From Aestuariivirga sp. (GTDB taxonomy: Bacteria; Pseudomonadota; Alphaproteobacteria; Rhizobiales; Aestuariivirgaceae), in assembly GCF_020252395.1 (NCBI RefSeq), contig NZ_JADCDB010000021.1, positions 1-64,000 on the forward strand: 64,000 nucleotides of DNA, written 5' to 3'. A program made the translations under genes and the position numbers. Positions 1-8,721 of this stretch are shown here, one piece after another. The notes below the pieces were generated by a model that was not told the DNA's origin, did not search any database, and saw only the letters and a program-made list of their open reading frames with translations. Each line of letters begins with the position of its first letter. The stretch's first letter is position 1.

Positions 1-3000
1 ATAAGTGAAGCTGCGCGTGGTGAAGCTGCCCACGCTGGTGGAGGCGAGGCGGTTGGAGGTGGCCGGATAGTTCAGAACCGTGGTGAGCGCGCCGCCGCCG
101 CTGGGCGGCGTCAGCACCTCCTTCGACCGGTCTCCGTTGGGCGTATAGCCATAGGTGAGCGTGCCCCAGGGGCCTTTCGCATAGGCCAGCCGCTGGGCGG
201 CGTCATAGGCCAGTGCCACGGAATTTGCGGCGGCGAGATTGTCGTTGACGGCCGTCAGGTTCATGCCGTCGCCATAGGCATAGGACAGATCGGCGAGGCG
301 CGTGGCGCCGTTATTGAGTTTGAGCGAGGCAAGGCGGCCGTCGCCGTCATAGGCGCGGGTGGCTGCAAGCCCGTTGCCGTGGGTGAGGCTGGTGAGAAGG
401 CTGGACATCGGCGACCAGGCGATGCCGCTTGCCACCGTCTGCTGGCTGGCCGTGGCGGTGGCCTTCGTGGAAACGGCGGTGACGCGGCCCAGCGCATCGC
501 GCGTGAAGCTCACCACGCGGCCCGAGGGGTAGGTCAGGGAGGTGAGGCGGCCCGCCGCGTTATAGGCATAGGCAAGCGTATAGGACTTGCCGGCGATCGT
601 CCGGGTTTCCGCCGTGACGCGGCCCAGCGCGTCATAATAGCGGGCGAGCGAGCCCGAGGCGTCCGTGATGCCCGTTAGCCGGCCGATGCCCTTGTTGCCG
701 TTCGCCGTGGCGTCATAGAAATAGGTGACGTTCTGCGTGGGGTCGGCGGGATAGGTTTCGCTGATGAGGCGGCCCGCGGCGTCATAGGCCAGTTTGGTGA
801 CGGCGCCGCGCGGATCGGTGATCTTGGTGGCAAGGCCGCGCGCATCCCGGACGATGACCGTGGTTCCGGTATCCGGGCCGCTTTCCTGGATGATGTCGCC
901 GAAGCCGTTGCGGACGTAAGCCGTGGCGAGGCCGCGGGGATCGCGGTAGGCCGTCACCTCGCCCTGGCCATCGCGCGTAAGCTTCACGCTGCCGCCGGCC
1001 TGATCGGTGAGGCTGGTGAGGTTCTGCAGCCCGTCATAGGCATAGGCGAAGAGGCCGCCGCGCGGGTCCTTCACTTCGGTGAGGTTATCGGTGCGGTCGT
1101 AGCGGAACGAGCTTTGCTGGCCCGCGGCGCCGATGGACCGCATCAGCCGGCCGAGCTCGTCGAACAGGGCCGACTGCTGGCGCAGGATGGCGCCCGAGGC
1201 GGATTTCACCGTGCGCGAGGTCTGATCGCCGTTGGCGTTGTAGCCATACTCGATGCGCTCGCCCGCGTTGTTGCTGACGGCGGCGAGGCGGCGCGCATCG
1301 CTCCATGCGTAGTTCAGGTAGGAGCCGTCCGGCGCGGTGACGCGCGTGACCTGGCCCGCGGCGTCATAGGCGATCAGCGTGCGCGCCTGGGCAGCACCCG
1401 GATTGACGGTGACGGTGGCAAGCCGCCCGCGCGGATCGTAGGCCATGGCGGTGACCACGCCATTGGGATCCGTGATGCTCAGCGGCCGGCCGGCCGTGTC
1501 GCGCGCGGTTATGCGGGTGACATGGCCCAGTTCGTTGGTGACGGAGGCAAGTTTGCCCGCGGCGTCGTACGCGTAGCGCACCGTATCGGACGGACCGGGC
1601 AAGGGGCCGTCGATGGCGGTGAGCAGATCGAGACTGGATGAAACAGGGGCAGGAGATGCAACAAGGCGCATTGTCACGTCACGCCAAGACGCGCTACCGC
1701 CTTGTCCTTCCGGAAACTTCGTTTCCATGATGACATTCAGCCGGCGCGTCCCGGCAGGGATCAGGAGGATGCGGGATTTCTGCGCCACGTCCCATTCGGT
1801 CATGATAGAAGAGGAAAAGTACCCCAGTTCCCCAATAAGTTTGCCCGCCGCATCCATGGCCTCGACCGAAAGCCCAACGTCTGCAGAGGTGGAGTTTGCA
1901 TATGCAGTCCACGTCATCTCCAGGCCGCGCTTGCCGGCATCGATTTCGGCGTATCTGTCACTGGGTATATCCAGCAGTTGATCGACCCCGGAGTTCCCCG
2001 TGGGGCTCTGATTGGCGAAACGGGTATAGCCCGGGTAGCCCCACCCGGAAGCCGCCACCACGCCGCTTTGCCCCGGCCGGACAGTCCAGCCCTCCGTCGT
2101 TCCGGAAATCGCCGACGGATTCTTGACCTTCAGAAAGGGGTCAGCCGCGGCGCTTCCGTCCGCCACCAGCGTCAGCGAAAGATCGTCCACGATCCCATTT
2201 CCGGCGTGTATAAAAGAATGCATAAGCATCATGACCCGGATGGTCCGGGTGCCCGCCGGTATCGGCGCCGCAGCACTGAGATTGCGCCATCCCGCATATT
2301 TACGAATCGGCGGCGCGACGGACCCCAAGGTGGCGCCTGAGCCGCTCAGAAAGACAAGACCGGCGGCAGAATAGTCTCCACCCAGGTCCGAGCGATCCGA
2401 GTTTCCCCACTGGCGCCAGCCGAACCTTGCTGCCCGACGGCCGGAATCGATCTCTGCGATGTTGGCAGACGGTATCGCCACATCCTGATAGACAACGGAA
2501 CCGTTCCAACCACCAACAAAGCACGGATTGGACGCAGGGCACACGGTCGTGCCTGACAGCACGTACACGGTATCATAAATCGACGTCCAGCCGGTGTCGC
2601 CATTATCCGCCGTGGCATTGACGATCGGCAGGGGAACATCCGCAAGCGCCGGTCCGCTTGGGCCGGGCGGACCGCTGTAGGGAATCTTGAATGCCGTGTA
2701 GGCATAATTCGTCTCCCGCTTCTGGCCCGCAGTCGCATAGGGCTTGCTGGCTGTGGATCCATCCGTTTGCAGGATTTGCGAGACACTCCCGGACGGGCGG
2801 TATTGATAGGCCGTGTTGAGACCGGGTTGCGCCGCGGAGGCGGGCCATGGCCGCGATGCGTTCCATGTCATCGAAGAGGTTCGCTCTGCGCCGCTTCCCG
2901 CGCCTTCCGTGATGCTGAGCGGCAATCCGCGGGCGTCGCGTTGCCATTTCGTGACGCGTCCCTCCGCATCCTGGGCCTGGCTGCGGAAGCCATTGGCGTC

Positions 3001-4272
3001 ATAACTGTATTGGGTGTTGCTGGCCGCGCAGTTCGAGGTGGCGATGCCGTCCACCGCGGTGAGTTGCCGGATGCCGCCGATTCCCTTCTGGTAGCTGTAT
3101 TTCGTGATGCGCCCCAGCGGATTGGTGACGGATACGGACTTGCCCGCGTCATTATAGGAGAACTGCCAGAGGTCCGCGCCCCCGGCATGCTGGCTGGTCA
3201 GCACCCTTCTCTTGCTGTCGTATGTCCAGCTTGCGAAACGGACGCCGCGTTCATCGACAATCCCGGTCAGCAACAGCCCCGGCTTGCCCACGGCATCCGC
3301 GTATTCGTAACGGACCTTCGGATTGTCGTCGGCTGCGGGGGTCGAGTCCGGATAGGTCACCGCCGACAAGGCCCAGAAATCATTCGGATAACCAGGATTG
3401 TATGCCGGAAACCGGTTCTCGTAGCTGTATCTTATCGACGAACCGTCCATGGTTCTGACTTCCGATATATAGCGCGACCGGAACGAGACCCTGGAATAGG
3501 TCATGTCTATCCATCGCCCCTGATTATCGCTGACCCGGACCAGGTAGTCGCCGGAATAGATCAGCTTCTGCGCATAGCCGCCGCGAAAGCGGATTTCGGC
3601 GAGCACGCTGGTATGCAAACCGTCAACCACCCACTGCGAATCAGGTTTATGCTCGGCAGAATCGAATACGTATTCGGTATCGTCCGGCGTCCGCAGGACG
3701 ATCCACTCTCCATCGATTCTTAGGCTTGCATCGAGGTCAGTCCGGTTTTTCCAGACCACTGAGCTCACATAAACTGACCCGCCACCGGACTGCGGCGCCA
3801 TTGCCTTCCATGCGCCCGCCTGTTTGTTGAAATGATATTCGAAATGGTCGGGCAGCACGATGTGAACCCAGTCAGCCTCAGCGAGTGTGGATCCTTTCCA
3901 TCGCGCGCGCGCGTCGAAATTCGTCCGCCATCCCCGGCCCACGCTGGAATAGGGGCTGGCCATCAGTATGAAGGGACTGCTGGAATAGCTGCGCCTCAAT
4001 TCGAGCGGATGCAATCCGCCGGATGACCAGTCCAGCGCGTCCTGATGCTTGCGGCCGGTGAGAACGTCCACGGGATTTCCGGCCGTCGGTTGACAGGGCT
4101 GCGGCGGCGGCTTCTCGGGATCGACACAATCGAAGAACTGATGAACATCGCCCAGTTCGCAGTCGTAAAACGCGCCCGCACGTGCCGAAGATGCTGCGAT
4201 CGACAGGATCGGCAGGACAAGCGCGCAGACGGCAACCACCGTAATCCAGACATTCGACCGCAAAAGCGTCAT
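1..4272 (-). CDS. RHS/YD-repeat secreted protein, 3' end beyond window
   Basis: The frame is open for 1424 codons from an ATG at 4272 to the left edge without a stop, so the C-terminus is missing. Residues 1-31 look like a Sec signal peptide (two basic-hydrophobic stretches, then AxA). Residues 66-76 (NPVDVLTGRKH) match the start of the DUF6531/RHS N-terminal region. YD-type repeats (YDAxG, YDPRGRL, NELGHVT and similar) fill about 250-535 and 880-1424. Between them, about 538-875, sit two tandem copies of a non-YD domain. RHS proteins form a hollow shell that usually carries a variable C-terminal toxin; that part, and any immunity gene, lies outside the window. The start is supported by GGAGGG five bases upstream. 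Family assignment is firm; a toxin role cannot be judged here. Confidence 0.9.
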   Translation of the reverse strand, partial: MTLLRSNVWITVVAVCALVLPILSIAASSARAGAFYDCELGDVHQFFDCVDPEKPPPQPCQPTAGNPVDVLTGRKHQDALDWSSGGLHPLELRRSYSSSPFILMASPYSSVGRGWRTNFDARARWKGSTLAEADWVHIVLPDHFEYHFNKQAGAWKAMAPQSGGGSVYVSSVVWKNRTDLDASLRIDGEWIVLRTPDDTEYVFDSAEHKPDSQWVVDGLHTSVLAEIRFRGGYAQKLIYSGDYLVRVSDNQGRWIDMTYSRVSFRSRYISEVRTMDGSSIRYSYENRFPAYNPGYPNDFWALSAVTYPDSTPAADDNPKVRYEYADAVGKPGLLLTGIVDERGVRFASWTYDSKRRVLTSQHAGGADLWQFSYNDAGKSVSVTNPLGRITKYSYQKGIGGIRQLTAVDGIATSNCAASNTQYSYDANGFRSQAQDAEGRVTKWQRDARGLPLSITEGAGSGAERTSSMTWNASRPWPASAAQPGLNTAYQYRPSGSVSQILQTDGSTASKPYATAGQKRETNYAYTAFKIPYSGPPGPSGPALADVPLPIVNATADNGDTGWTSIYDTVYVLSGTTVCPASNPCFVGGWNGSVVYQDVAIPSANIAEIDSGRRAARFGWRQWGNSDRSDLGGDYSAAGLVFLSGSGATLGSVAPPIRKYAGWRNLSAAAPIPAGTRTIRVMMLMHSFIHAGNGIVDDLSLTLVADGSAAADPFLKVKNPSAISGTTEGWTVRPGQSGVVAASGWGYPGYTRFANQSPTGNSGVDQLLDIPSDRYAEIDAGKRGLEMTWTAYANSTSADVGLSVEAMDAAGKLIGELGYFSSSIMTEWDVAQKSRILLIPAGTRRLNVIMETKFPEGQGGSASWRDVTMRLVASPAPVSSSLDLLTAIDGPLPGPSDTVRYAYDAAGKLASVTNELGHVTRITARDTAGRPLSITDPNGVVTAMAYDPRGRLATVTVNPGAAQARTLIAYDAAGQVTRVTAPDGSYLNYAWSDARRLAAVSNNAGERIEYGYNANGDQTSRTVKSASGAILRQQSALFDELGRLMRSIGAAGQQSSFRYDRTDNLTEVKDPRGGLFAYAYDGLQNLTSLTDQAGGSVKLTRDGQGEVTAYRDPRGLATAYVRNGFGDIIQESGPDTGTTVIVRDARGLATKITDPRGAVTKLAYDAAGRLISETYPADPTQNVTYFYDATANGNKGIGRLTGITDASGSLARYYDALGRVTAETRTIAGKSYTLAYAYNAAGRLTSLTYPSGRVVSFTRDALGRVTAVSTKATATASQQTVASGIAWSPMSSLLTSLTHGNGLAATRAYDGDGRLASLKLNNGATRLADLSYAYGDGMNLTAVNDNLAAANSVALAYDAAQRLAYAKGPWGTLTYGYTPNGDRSKEVLTPPSGGGALTTVLNYPATSNRLASTSVGSFTTRSFTY

Positions 4273-4277
4273 TTTAG

Positions 4278-4283
4278 CCCTCC
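4278..4283 (-). promoter_or_regulatory. Strong ribosome binding site of the RHS gene
   Basis: GGAGGG, read on the minus strand, lies five bases before the ATG at 4272 and fixes the start of the RHS gene directly in front of its signal peptide. Confidence 0.7.
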
Positions 4284-4355
4284 GAAAGCAAGCGAATTCT
4301 GGCAGCCACAGCCCGTAAGGACGCAGATTACCGTAACGTCACTCACCTTAGGATC

Positions 4356-4379
4356 GAAGATTACATAAAGTCAATCTTC
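4356..4379 (-). terminator. Possible terminator after the histidine kinase gene
   Basis: Inverted repeat GAAGATT / AATCTTC with a 10-base loop, about 20 bases past the kinase stop codon. It is AT-rich with no clear T-run, so it is a weak candidate. Confidence 0.25.
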
Positions 4380-4400
4380 ATAAGGGATCTCAGGAATATT

Positions 4401-5780
4401 CTAGCGCCCCGCCGGCAGCACCAGCTTTGCCCTGAGGCCCGGGGCGTTGTCTTCCAGCACCAGCGTGCCCTTGTGGAGTTTCATGACGCCGGAGACGAGG
4501 CTGAGGCCCAGGCCGTTGCCGGGTTTGGTGCGGCTCCGGTCGAGGCGGACGAAGCGTTCGGTGACGCGGGCGCGGTCAGCTTCGGGGATGCCTCCGCCGT
4601 GGTCGGCCACCGCGATCACCACCTTGCCGTCTTCGCGTGCGCCGGTCACCGCGATCCGCGGAGTTTCGCCGTCGCGCGCGCCGTATTTCAGCGCGTTGTC
4701 GAGGAGGTTGGCGAGCGCCTGCGCCAGAAGCTGGCGGTCGCCCTGCACCCGCAAGCCCGGCGCGGCGGTGGCGGTGAGCGTGCCGCCCTCCTCTTCCGCC
4801 ATCGGCTCATAAAGCTCGGCGACGTCGGCGATCAATTCGCTCACGTCGACGGGCGCGAGGCCGCTCCGCGCCTGGCCGGCTTCGGCGCGGGCGATGGAAA
4901 GGAGCGCGTTGAAGGTGTCGAGCAGGCGGTCCGAGTCATCGACAGTGTTTTCGAGGGCCGCGCGGTATTCGGCCTCGCTGCCGGAGCGCAGCGCCGCCTC
5001 GACGCGGGCCTTGATGCGGGTCAAGGGCGTCTTCAGGTCATGCGCCACGTTGGAGGAGACTTCCTTCATGGCGCCCATCAGGCTCTCGATCCGGTCGAGC
5101 ATGGCATTCAAGGCCAGGGCCAGCCGGTCGAGCTCGTCGTTCGAACCCGAGACGGGCATGCGGCCGGACATGTTGCCCGCCATGATCGAGCGGCTCGCAT
5201 CGGTGATGGCATCGACACGGCGCAGGAAATTGCGGCTCATGAGAAGGCCGCCGCCAAGCCCCAGCACCAGCGCGATGGCCAGCGCATAGAGGATGGATTG
5301 CCGGATGATGTTGGCGAATTGCCGGAGCGATTCCACATCGCGCCCGACGATGAGTTTGAAGCCGCCCGGCAGCTCGGCGTAGAAGGCGCGCGCCACGTGG
5401 TTCTCGCGCACCGCGCCCTTCTGCACTTGCAGGGGAAACTCGATCCAGCTGGTGCCGTCCTTCGGGACCGTGGGCAGGTCGTCGAGATTGCCGGCGATGC
5501 GCTGGCCGGCGGGCGCGGCGAGGAGATAGACCGAGCCCCTGTCATCCGCGCTGCGGCGCTGCACCGTGTCGAGAATGCCGCTCAGGCCCCTGAGCTGATA
5601 CTGGTCGGAGAGCGCCCGCACCTCGGCCTGGATCGTATAGTCCGTCTGCTCCTGCAGCAGCACGGCGGTGTTGAGATAGACATAACCGAGGAGCGCCCCG
5701 ACCGAGACCGCGAACAGAACCAGATAGAGCGCCGCCAGGCGGAAGGTGGAGGTGCGGAGGAGCTTGGCCCGCCCGTTCAC
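4401..5780 (-). CDS. Two-component sensor histidine kinase
   Basis: A 459-residue membrane histidine kinase. TM1 is at about 14-36, a periplasmic domain runs about 40-160, TM2 is about 163-182, and a HAMP domain is about 183-235. The HisKA phosphorylation site is His247 in the motif VAHDLKTPLTR, and the HATPase domain carries N and G boxes (LLDNALKYG, ADHGGGIP, GLGLSLV). It starts 13 bases after the upstream response regulator gene and is surely its partner. Position downstream of degP suggests sensing of envelope stress, but the signal cannot be read from the sequence. Confidence 0.93.
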   Translation of the reverse strand: MNGRAKLLRTSTFRLAALYLVLFAVSVGALLGYVYLNTAVLLQEQTDYTIQAEVRALSDQYQLRGLSGILDTVQRRSADDRGSVYLLAAPAGQRIAGNLDDLPTVPKDGTSWIEFPLQVQKGAVRENHVARAFYAELPGGFKLIVGRDVESLRQFANIIRQSILYALAIALVLGLGGGLLMSRNFLRRVDAITDASRSIMAGNMSGRMPVSGSNDELDRLALALNAMLDRIESLMGAMKEVSSNVAHDLKTPLTRIKARVEAALRSGSEAEYRAALENTVDDSDRLLDTFNALLSIARAEAGQARSGLAPVDVSELIADVAELYEPMAEEEGGTLTATAAPGLRVQGDRQLLAQALANLLDNALKYGARDGETPRIAVTGAREDGKVVIAVADHGGGIPEADRARVTERFVRLDRSRTKPGNGLGLSLVSGVMKLHKGTLVLEDNAPGLRAKLVLPAGR

Positions 5781-5793
5781 GTGCGCTCCGGCG

Positions 5794-6468
5794 TCACTTG
5801 TCGCGGATCATGTAGCCCGCGCCGCGCACCGTTTGCACGATGGGCTCGTCATGGCCCTTGTCGATCTTGGCGCGCAGACGCGAGATGTGCACGTCGATGA
5901 CATTGGTTTGCGGATCGAAGTGATAGTCCCAGACATTCTCCAGCAGCATGGTGCGGGTCACGATGTGGCCGGCGTTGCGCACCAGATATTCGAGCAGCTT
6001 GAACTCCCTGGGCTGCAGCAGGATGGGCTTGCCCGCGCGCGTCACCGTGCGGGTGAGGAGGTCGATCTCGAGGTCCGCGGCCTTGAGCTTCGTCGTCTGC
6101 GGAGCTTCCTTGGCGCGGCGGCCCAGATTCTCGGCGCGCGCGATGAGCTCGGCGAAGGCATAGGGCTTGCCGAGATAATCGTCGCCGCCGGCGCGCAGGC
6201 CCTTCACCCGCTCGTCGACATCGGCCAGCGCCGAGAGGATCAGCACCGGGGTCTGGATATTGTGCTCGCGCAGCTTGCGGATGATGGTGAGGCCGTCGAT
6301 CTTGGGCAGCATGCGGTCGACGATCAAGACGTCGTGCACGGCTTCGAGGGCGAGGCCCAGGCCCTCCTCGCCGTCGGCGGCGTGATCGGCGATGTGGCCG
6401 GCCTCGGCCAGGCCCTTCACCAGCCAGCTGGCGGCTTCGCGGTCGTCTTCGATGACTAGGATGCGCAT
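5794..6468 (-). CDS. OmpR-family response regulator
   Basis: A 224-residue receiver plus winged-helix regulator. MRILVIEDD opens the receiver; Asp51 (LIVDRMLP) is the phosphoacceptor and the conserved Lys lies in YLGKPYAF. The C-terminal Trans_reg_C domain includes LQPREFKLLEYL and the typical end TVRGAGYMI. The frame stays open upstream to 6600, but the residues there are low-complexity and carry no receiver homology, so the ATG at 6468 was chosen. It is followed closely by its kinase gene. degP lies 193 bases upstream, separated by strong hairpins, so the pair probably has its own promoter or is reached only by read-through. Confidence 0.93.
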   Translation of the reverse strand: MRILVIEDDREAASWLVKGLAEAGHIADHAADGEEGLGLALEAVHDVLIVDRMLPKIDGLTIIRKLREHNIQTPVLILSALADVDERVKGLRAGGDDYLGKPYAFAELIARAENLGRRAKEAPQTTKLKAADLEIDLLTRTVTRAGKPILLQPREFKLLEYLVRNAGHIVTRTMLLENVWDYHFDPQTNVIDVHISRLRAKIDKGHDEPIVQTVRGAGYMIRDK

Positions 6469-6551
6469 GGCGGTTCGGGCGGGGCTCGCTGTCCAGACGT
6501 GGGAATTGCGCTCACTTACTTGCATGTTCCATCTCCGGTGAAAAGGGGGGC

Positions 6552-6590
6552 GCGGAGGAGGAGGTCCGGGGGTGGACCACCCTCCTCCGC
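6552..6590 (-). terminator. Strong hairpin terminator after degP
   Basis: Outer arms GCGGAGGAGG / CCTCCTCCGC and inner arms GGTCC / GGACC form a long stem with a six-base loop. On the minus strand it is followed by CCCCCCTTTT, the pattern of an intrinsic terminator for degP transcripts before the response regulator gene. Confidence 0.55.
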
Positions 6591-6593
6591 GGA

Positions 6594-6642
6594 AAGGCAC
6601 GCGAGACGCGGAGCGGGGGTTGGGGCGTTGTCCGCGTGCCTT
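6594..6642. repeat. Inverted repeat between degP and the regulator gene
   Basis: Perfect 10-base arms AAGGCACGCG / CGCGTGCCTT separated by 29 bases, beginning 20 bases past the degP stop. It may form a second stem next to the 6552-6590 hairpin. Confidence 0.4.
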
Positions 6643-6661
6643 CTACCGTGGCCGCCGGGGG

Positions 6662-8161
6662 TTAACCCTTGGCGGTGGGAAGCGCGATGAAGCGCTGGCC
6701 TTCGCCGGTCTTCACCAGGATGAGGACCTTCTTCTTGTCGTTGGCTTTCAGCGCGGCGCGCACATCGGACGGCGCATGCACTTCCTGTCCGGCAACCTCG
6801 AGGATGGTGTCGCCGGCCTTGAGGCCCATGCCGGCCGCGGCACTGCCCTTGGCGACATCCGTCACGGTGACGCCAGGGCCATCCTCGGCGGGCGCAACCC
6901 TGAGGCCGAGATCGGCCAGCGACACGGACTTGTCGCCCTCGTCTTTGCCGGCGTCCTTCGACGCCATCTTCTTGTCGTCCGGCATGGTGCCGATCTTGAC
7001 GTCGAGGTCGATGGTCTTGCCGTCACGGACGACGGTGAGCGGCACCGAGTCACCCGGCTTGATGCCGGCAACCTTGCGCGAGAGATCGCGCGAGTCGCTC
7101 ACGTCCTTGCCGTCGATCTTCAGGATGGTGTCACCCTGCTTCACGCCGGCGGCGAGCGCGGGCGAGTCCTCCGTCACGTCGGCGACGATGGCGCCCTTGG
7201 CGTCCTTAAGCCCCAGGCTCTCGGCGATGTCTTCCGTCACCGGCTGAATCTGCACGCCCAGCCAGCCACGGGTGACCTTGCCGTTCTCCTTCAGGCTCTC
7301 GATCACGTTCTGCGCGGTCGACGCCGGAATGGCGAAGCCGATGCCCACGGAACCGCCCGAGGGAGAGAAGATCGCGGTGTTGATGCCGACCACTTCGCCT
7401 TCGAGGTTGAAGGCCGGACCACCGGAGTTTCCGCGGTTGATGGCGGCGTCGATCTGCATGAAGTTATCGTACGGGCCCGAGCCGATGTCGCGGCCCAGTG
7501 CGGAAACAATGCCGGTCGTCACCGTGCCGCCGAGGCCGAAGGGGTTGCCCACGGCCATCACCCAGTCGCCGACGCGCGGCTCGTCCTTGGTGAAGGAGAC
7601 ATAGTCGAACTTCTTGTCCTTGGCGTCGATCTTGATCAGCGCGAGGTCGGTCTTGGCGTCGGTGCCGATCACCTCGGCCTTGTACTCGGCGCCGTCCTTC
7701 ATGGTCACCGACACCTGGTCGGCGTCCTTGACGACGTGATTGTTGGTCACCGCATAGCCGTCGGCCGAAATGATGAAGCCGGACCCCATCGCCATGCCAC
7801 CGTTGGGATGAGAATCCTCATCGCCCTGATCGCCCTGGCCCATGCCCGGCATGTTGCGGAACTGCGGGAACTGCTTGAAGAAGTCTTCCATGCCGTTCGG
7901 CATCTGCCTGCCGCCCTGGGCCTGATCCTCGCCGGTGGCGGCGACGGTGGCATACTTCACCTGCACGCTGACGACGGCCGGCATGACGCGATCGACGAGG
8001 TCGGCGAAGCCCTTGGACGGGTCGATTGCGGCGGCCTGCAGCTGGTTCTGCGCGACAGCCTGGGTGGCGGGAAGAACCGACACCGCGCCAACGAGGGCCG
8101 TGGCGGCCATCAGGCCGGCGGCAAAGGCGCCGAGCGTCGTGTTCTTCGTGAAGTTGGACAT
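6662..8161 (-). CDS. degP: Periplasmic Do-type serine protease DegP/HtrA
   Basis: A 499-residue trypsin-like protease-chaperone of the periplasm that degrades misfolded envelope proteins. Residues 1-38 form a signal peptide. The catalytic triad is His142 (TNNHVV), Asp172 (TDLALIKI) and Ser246 (GNSGGPAF). Two PDZ domains follow at about 290-390 and 410-495. A Met/Gly/Gln-rich stretch at about 85-118 (MPGMGQGDQGDE) corresponds to the LA-loop insertion of DegP. It lies 113 bases after ccmH and upstream of an OmpR-type two-component pair, an arrangement common in Hyphomicrobiales, which suggests that pair controls or accompanies the envelope stress response. Confidence 0.96.
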   Translation of the reverse strand: MSNFTKNTTLGAFAAGLMAATALVGAVSVLPATQAVAQNQLQAAAIDPSKGFADLVDRVMPAVVSVQVKYATVAATGEDQAQGGRQMPNGMEDFFKQFPQFRNMPGMGQGDQGDEDSHPNGGMAMGSGFIISADGYAVTNNHVVKDADQVSVTMKDGAEYKAEVIGTDAKTDLALIKIDAKDKKFDYVSFTKDEPRVGDWVMAVGNPFGLGGTVTTGIVSALGRDIGSGPYDNFMQIDAAINRGNSGGPAFNLEGEVVGINTAIFSPSGGSVGIGFAIPASTAQNVIESLKENGKVTRGWLGVQIQPVTEDIAESLGLKDAKGAIVADVTEDSPALAAGVKQGDTILKIDGKDVSDSRDLSRKVAGIKPGDSVPLTVVRDGKTIDLDVKIGTMPDDKKMASKDAGKDEGDKSVSLADLGLRVAPAEDGPGVTVTDVAKGSAAAGMGLKAGDTILEVAGQEVHAPSDVRAALKANDKKKVLILVKTGEGQRFIALPTAKG

Positions 8162-8274
8162 TTCCTGATCTCCATCGACTTGGGTTGTTTCGATAAGACA
8201 AAGCTAGGTGGCCGCCCCTTACGGTGACCTGTCCGGAAAATGAAACTTCAGTAAGTGTTGCGGCAACGCCGGGG

Positions 8275-8721
8275 CTATTGCAGGGCCCGTTCGAGGGCGC
8301 GCTTCTCGTCGTCGCTCAGTGGCGTCTCGGGGGCCGCCCCGGCGCGCTTGCGGCGCAGGAAAAGCGCTGTGCCGGCGATCAGCAGCACCGCGAAGGGAGT
8401 GCCCCAGAGAATCAGCGTCTCGGGCTCGAAGCGCGGCTTGAGCAGCACGAACTGGCCGTAGCGTTCGACGACGAAGTCCAGCACCTGCGCGTCCGTCTTT
8501 CCGGCGCTCAGCTGCTCGCGCACCAGCGTGCGCAGGTCCTTGGCGAGCGGGGCTTCCGAATCGTCGATCGACTGGTTCTGGCAGACGAGGCAGCGCAGCT
8601 GGGCGGAGATCACCCGGGCCCGGGCCTCGAGAGCGGGGTCGTTCAGCTGCTCGTCCGGCGTCAATGCGAAGGCGGGCGGCAGCGTGACCAGAAAGGCAAG
8701 TATGGCGAGGAGTATTCTCAT
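8275..8721 (-). CDS. ccmH: Cytochrome c maturation protein CcmH (CycL)
   Basis: A 148-residue membrane-anchored thiol-disulfide protein that reduces apocytochrome c cysteines for haem ligation. It has a signal peptide at 1-20, the redox motif Cys44-Leu-Val-Cys47 in RCLVCQNQS, and a C-terminal TM segment (about 103-123). Its ATG overlaps the ccmF stop by four bases, so the two are translationally coupled. It is the last gene of ccmIEFH, the gene set called cycHJKL in rhizobia. Confidence 0.95.
   Translation of the reverse strand: MRILLAILAFLVTLPPAFALTPDEQLNDPALEARARVISAQLRCLVCQNQSIDDSEAPLAKDLRTLVREQLSAGKTDAQVLDFVVERYGQFVLLKPRFEPETLILWGTPFAVLLIAGTALFLRRKRAGAAPETPLSDDEKRALERALQ

Noticed and set aside
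6572-8227. A 551-codon plus-strand frame opposite degP
   Set aside because: His/Arg-rich with no family features; degP has an intact triad and PDZ domains on the other strand.
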